Assembly: GCA_046590705.1 (NCBI GenBank)
Contig: JBKJUK010000288.1
Span: forward strand, 1 to 5,697
DNA: 5,697 bases
Direction: 5' to 3'
DNA from: JBKJUK01 sp046590705
GTDB lineage: Bacteria; Acidobacteriota; Thermoanaerobaculia; Gp7-AA8
Part shown: positions 5,661 to 5,697 of the stretch, piece after piece
Layout: the number at the start of each line of letters is the position of its first letter
How positions within the stretch are numbered: position 1 is the stretch's first letter
Notes under the pieces: generated by a model
Seen by the model: the letters and a program-made list of their open reading frames with translations, nothing else
Databases searched by the model: none
Told to the model about the DNA's origin: nothing
Translations under genes and position numbers: made by a program

Positions 5661-5690
5661 GCCTGTGTGGCACAGGCAATCCTGCCTGTG
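5661..5690. repeat. Triple GCCTGTG/CACAGGC inverted repeat
   Basis: GCCTGTG (5661-5667), CACAGGC (5671-5677) and GCCTGTG (5684-5690) lie within 30 nt. The middle copy can pair with the left one (7 bp, 3-nt loop) or the right one (8 bp CACAGGCA/TGCCTGTG, 4-nt loop), so the two hairpins exclude each other. It ends 46 nt upstream of the ATPase start. The right half resembles a palindromic dispersed repeat I recall from Planctomycetes, Verrucomicrobia and related genomes. It could equally be an operator or leader structure of the transporter operon. Confidence 0.5.
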
Positions 5691-5697
5691 ACGGGAC

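Noticed and set aside
5485..5679. - strand open frame of 64 codons at the right end
   Set aside because: It starts inside the GCCTGTG palindromic repeat and overlaps the ATPase N-terminus in another frame; its sequence is Arg/Pro-rich with no motif.
1..5697. CRISPR array, rRNA gene or insertion sequence
   Set aside because: No regularly spaced identical repeats, no rRNA-like sequence and no transposase-like protein on either strand.

Overview
The window (GC-rich, roughly 58-60% by eye) looks like a chromosomal segment of a free-living bacterium. Two things hint at Acidobacteriota or a similarly repeat-rich soil or freshwater lineage: spacers with palindromic dispersed-repeat-like sequences, and tightly packed genes with GTG and TTG starts. 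The repeat resemblance is from memory, so the lineage is only a suggestion.

Layout. Positions 1-584 hold no convincing gene. They contain short palindromes, a run of GC-rich hairpins (about 111-207), a larger compound inverted repeat (245-391) and a G-run/palindrome patch (469-498). An NADP-type short-chain dehydrogenase/reductase follows on the + strand (615-1319). A tRNA-Val(UAC) gene with encoded CCA converges on it from the - strand (1357-1433) and has its own promoter. A small DUF3224-type protein lies on the + strand (1544-1942).

The right 60% is one - strand operon, read from about 5615 down to 2171. It encodes a double-ABC-domain ATPase, then two integral membrane permeases of the BmpA-associated nucleoside/simple-sugar (CUT2-like, YufO/YufP/YufQ or NupO/P/Q type) importer. 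Each junction is a 4-nt stop/start overlap (TTGA, then GTGA). The operon ends in a structured 3' UTR and an intrinsic terminator made of a 22-nt perfect palindrome followed by eight U. The substrate-binding lipoprotein expected for such an importer is not in the window; it may lie upstream beyond 5697 or elsewhere in the genome.

How the parts work together. The three transport proteins should form one inner-membrane importer, probably for nucleosides or a related small solute. The reductase, tRNA and DUF3224 gene are separate transcription units with no evident link to it. I found no clearly novel system. The items most worth a second look are the compound inverted repeat at 245-391, the structured 3' UTR at 1984-2162, and the triple GCCTGTG/CACAGGC element just upstream of the transporter operon.
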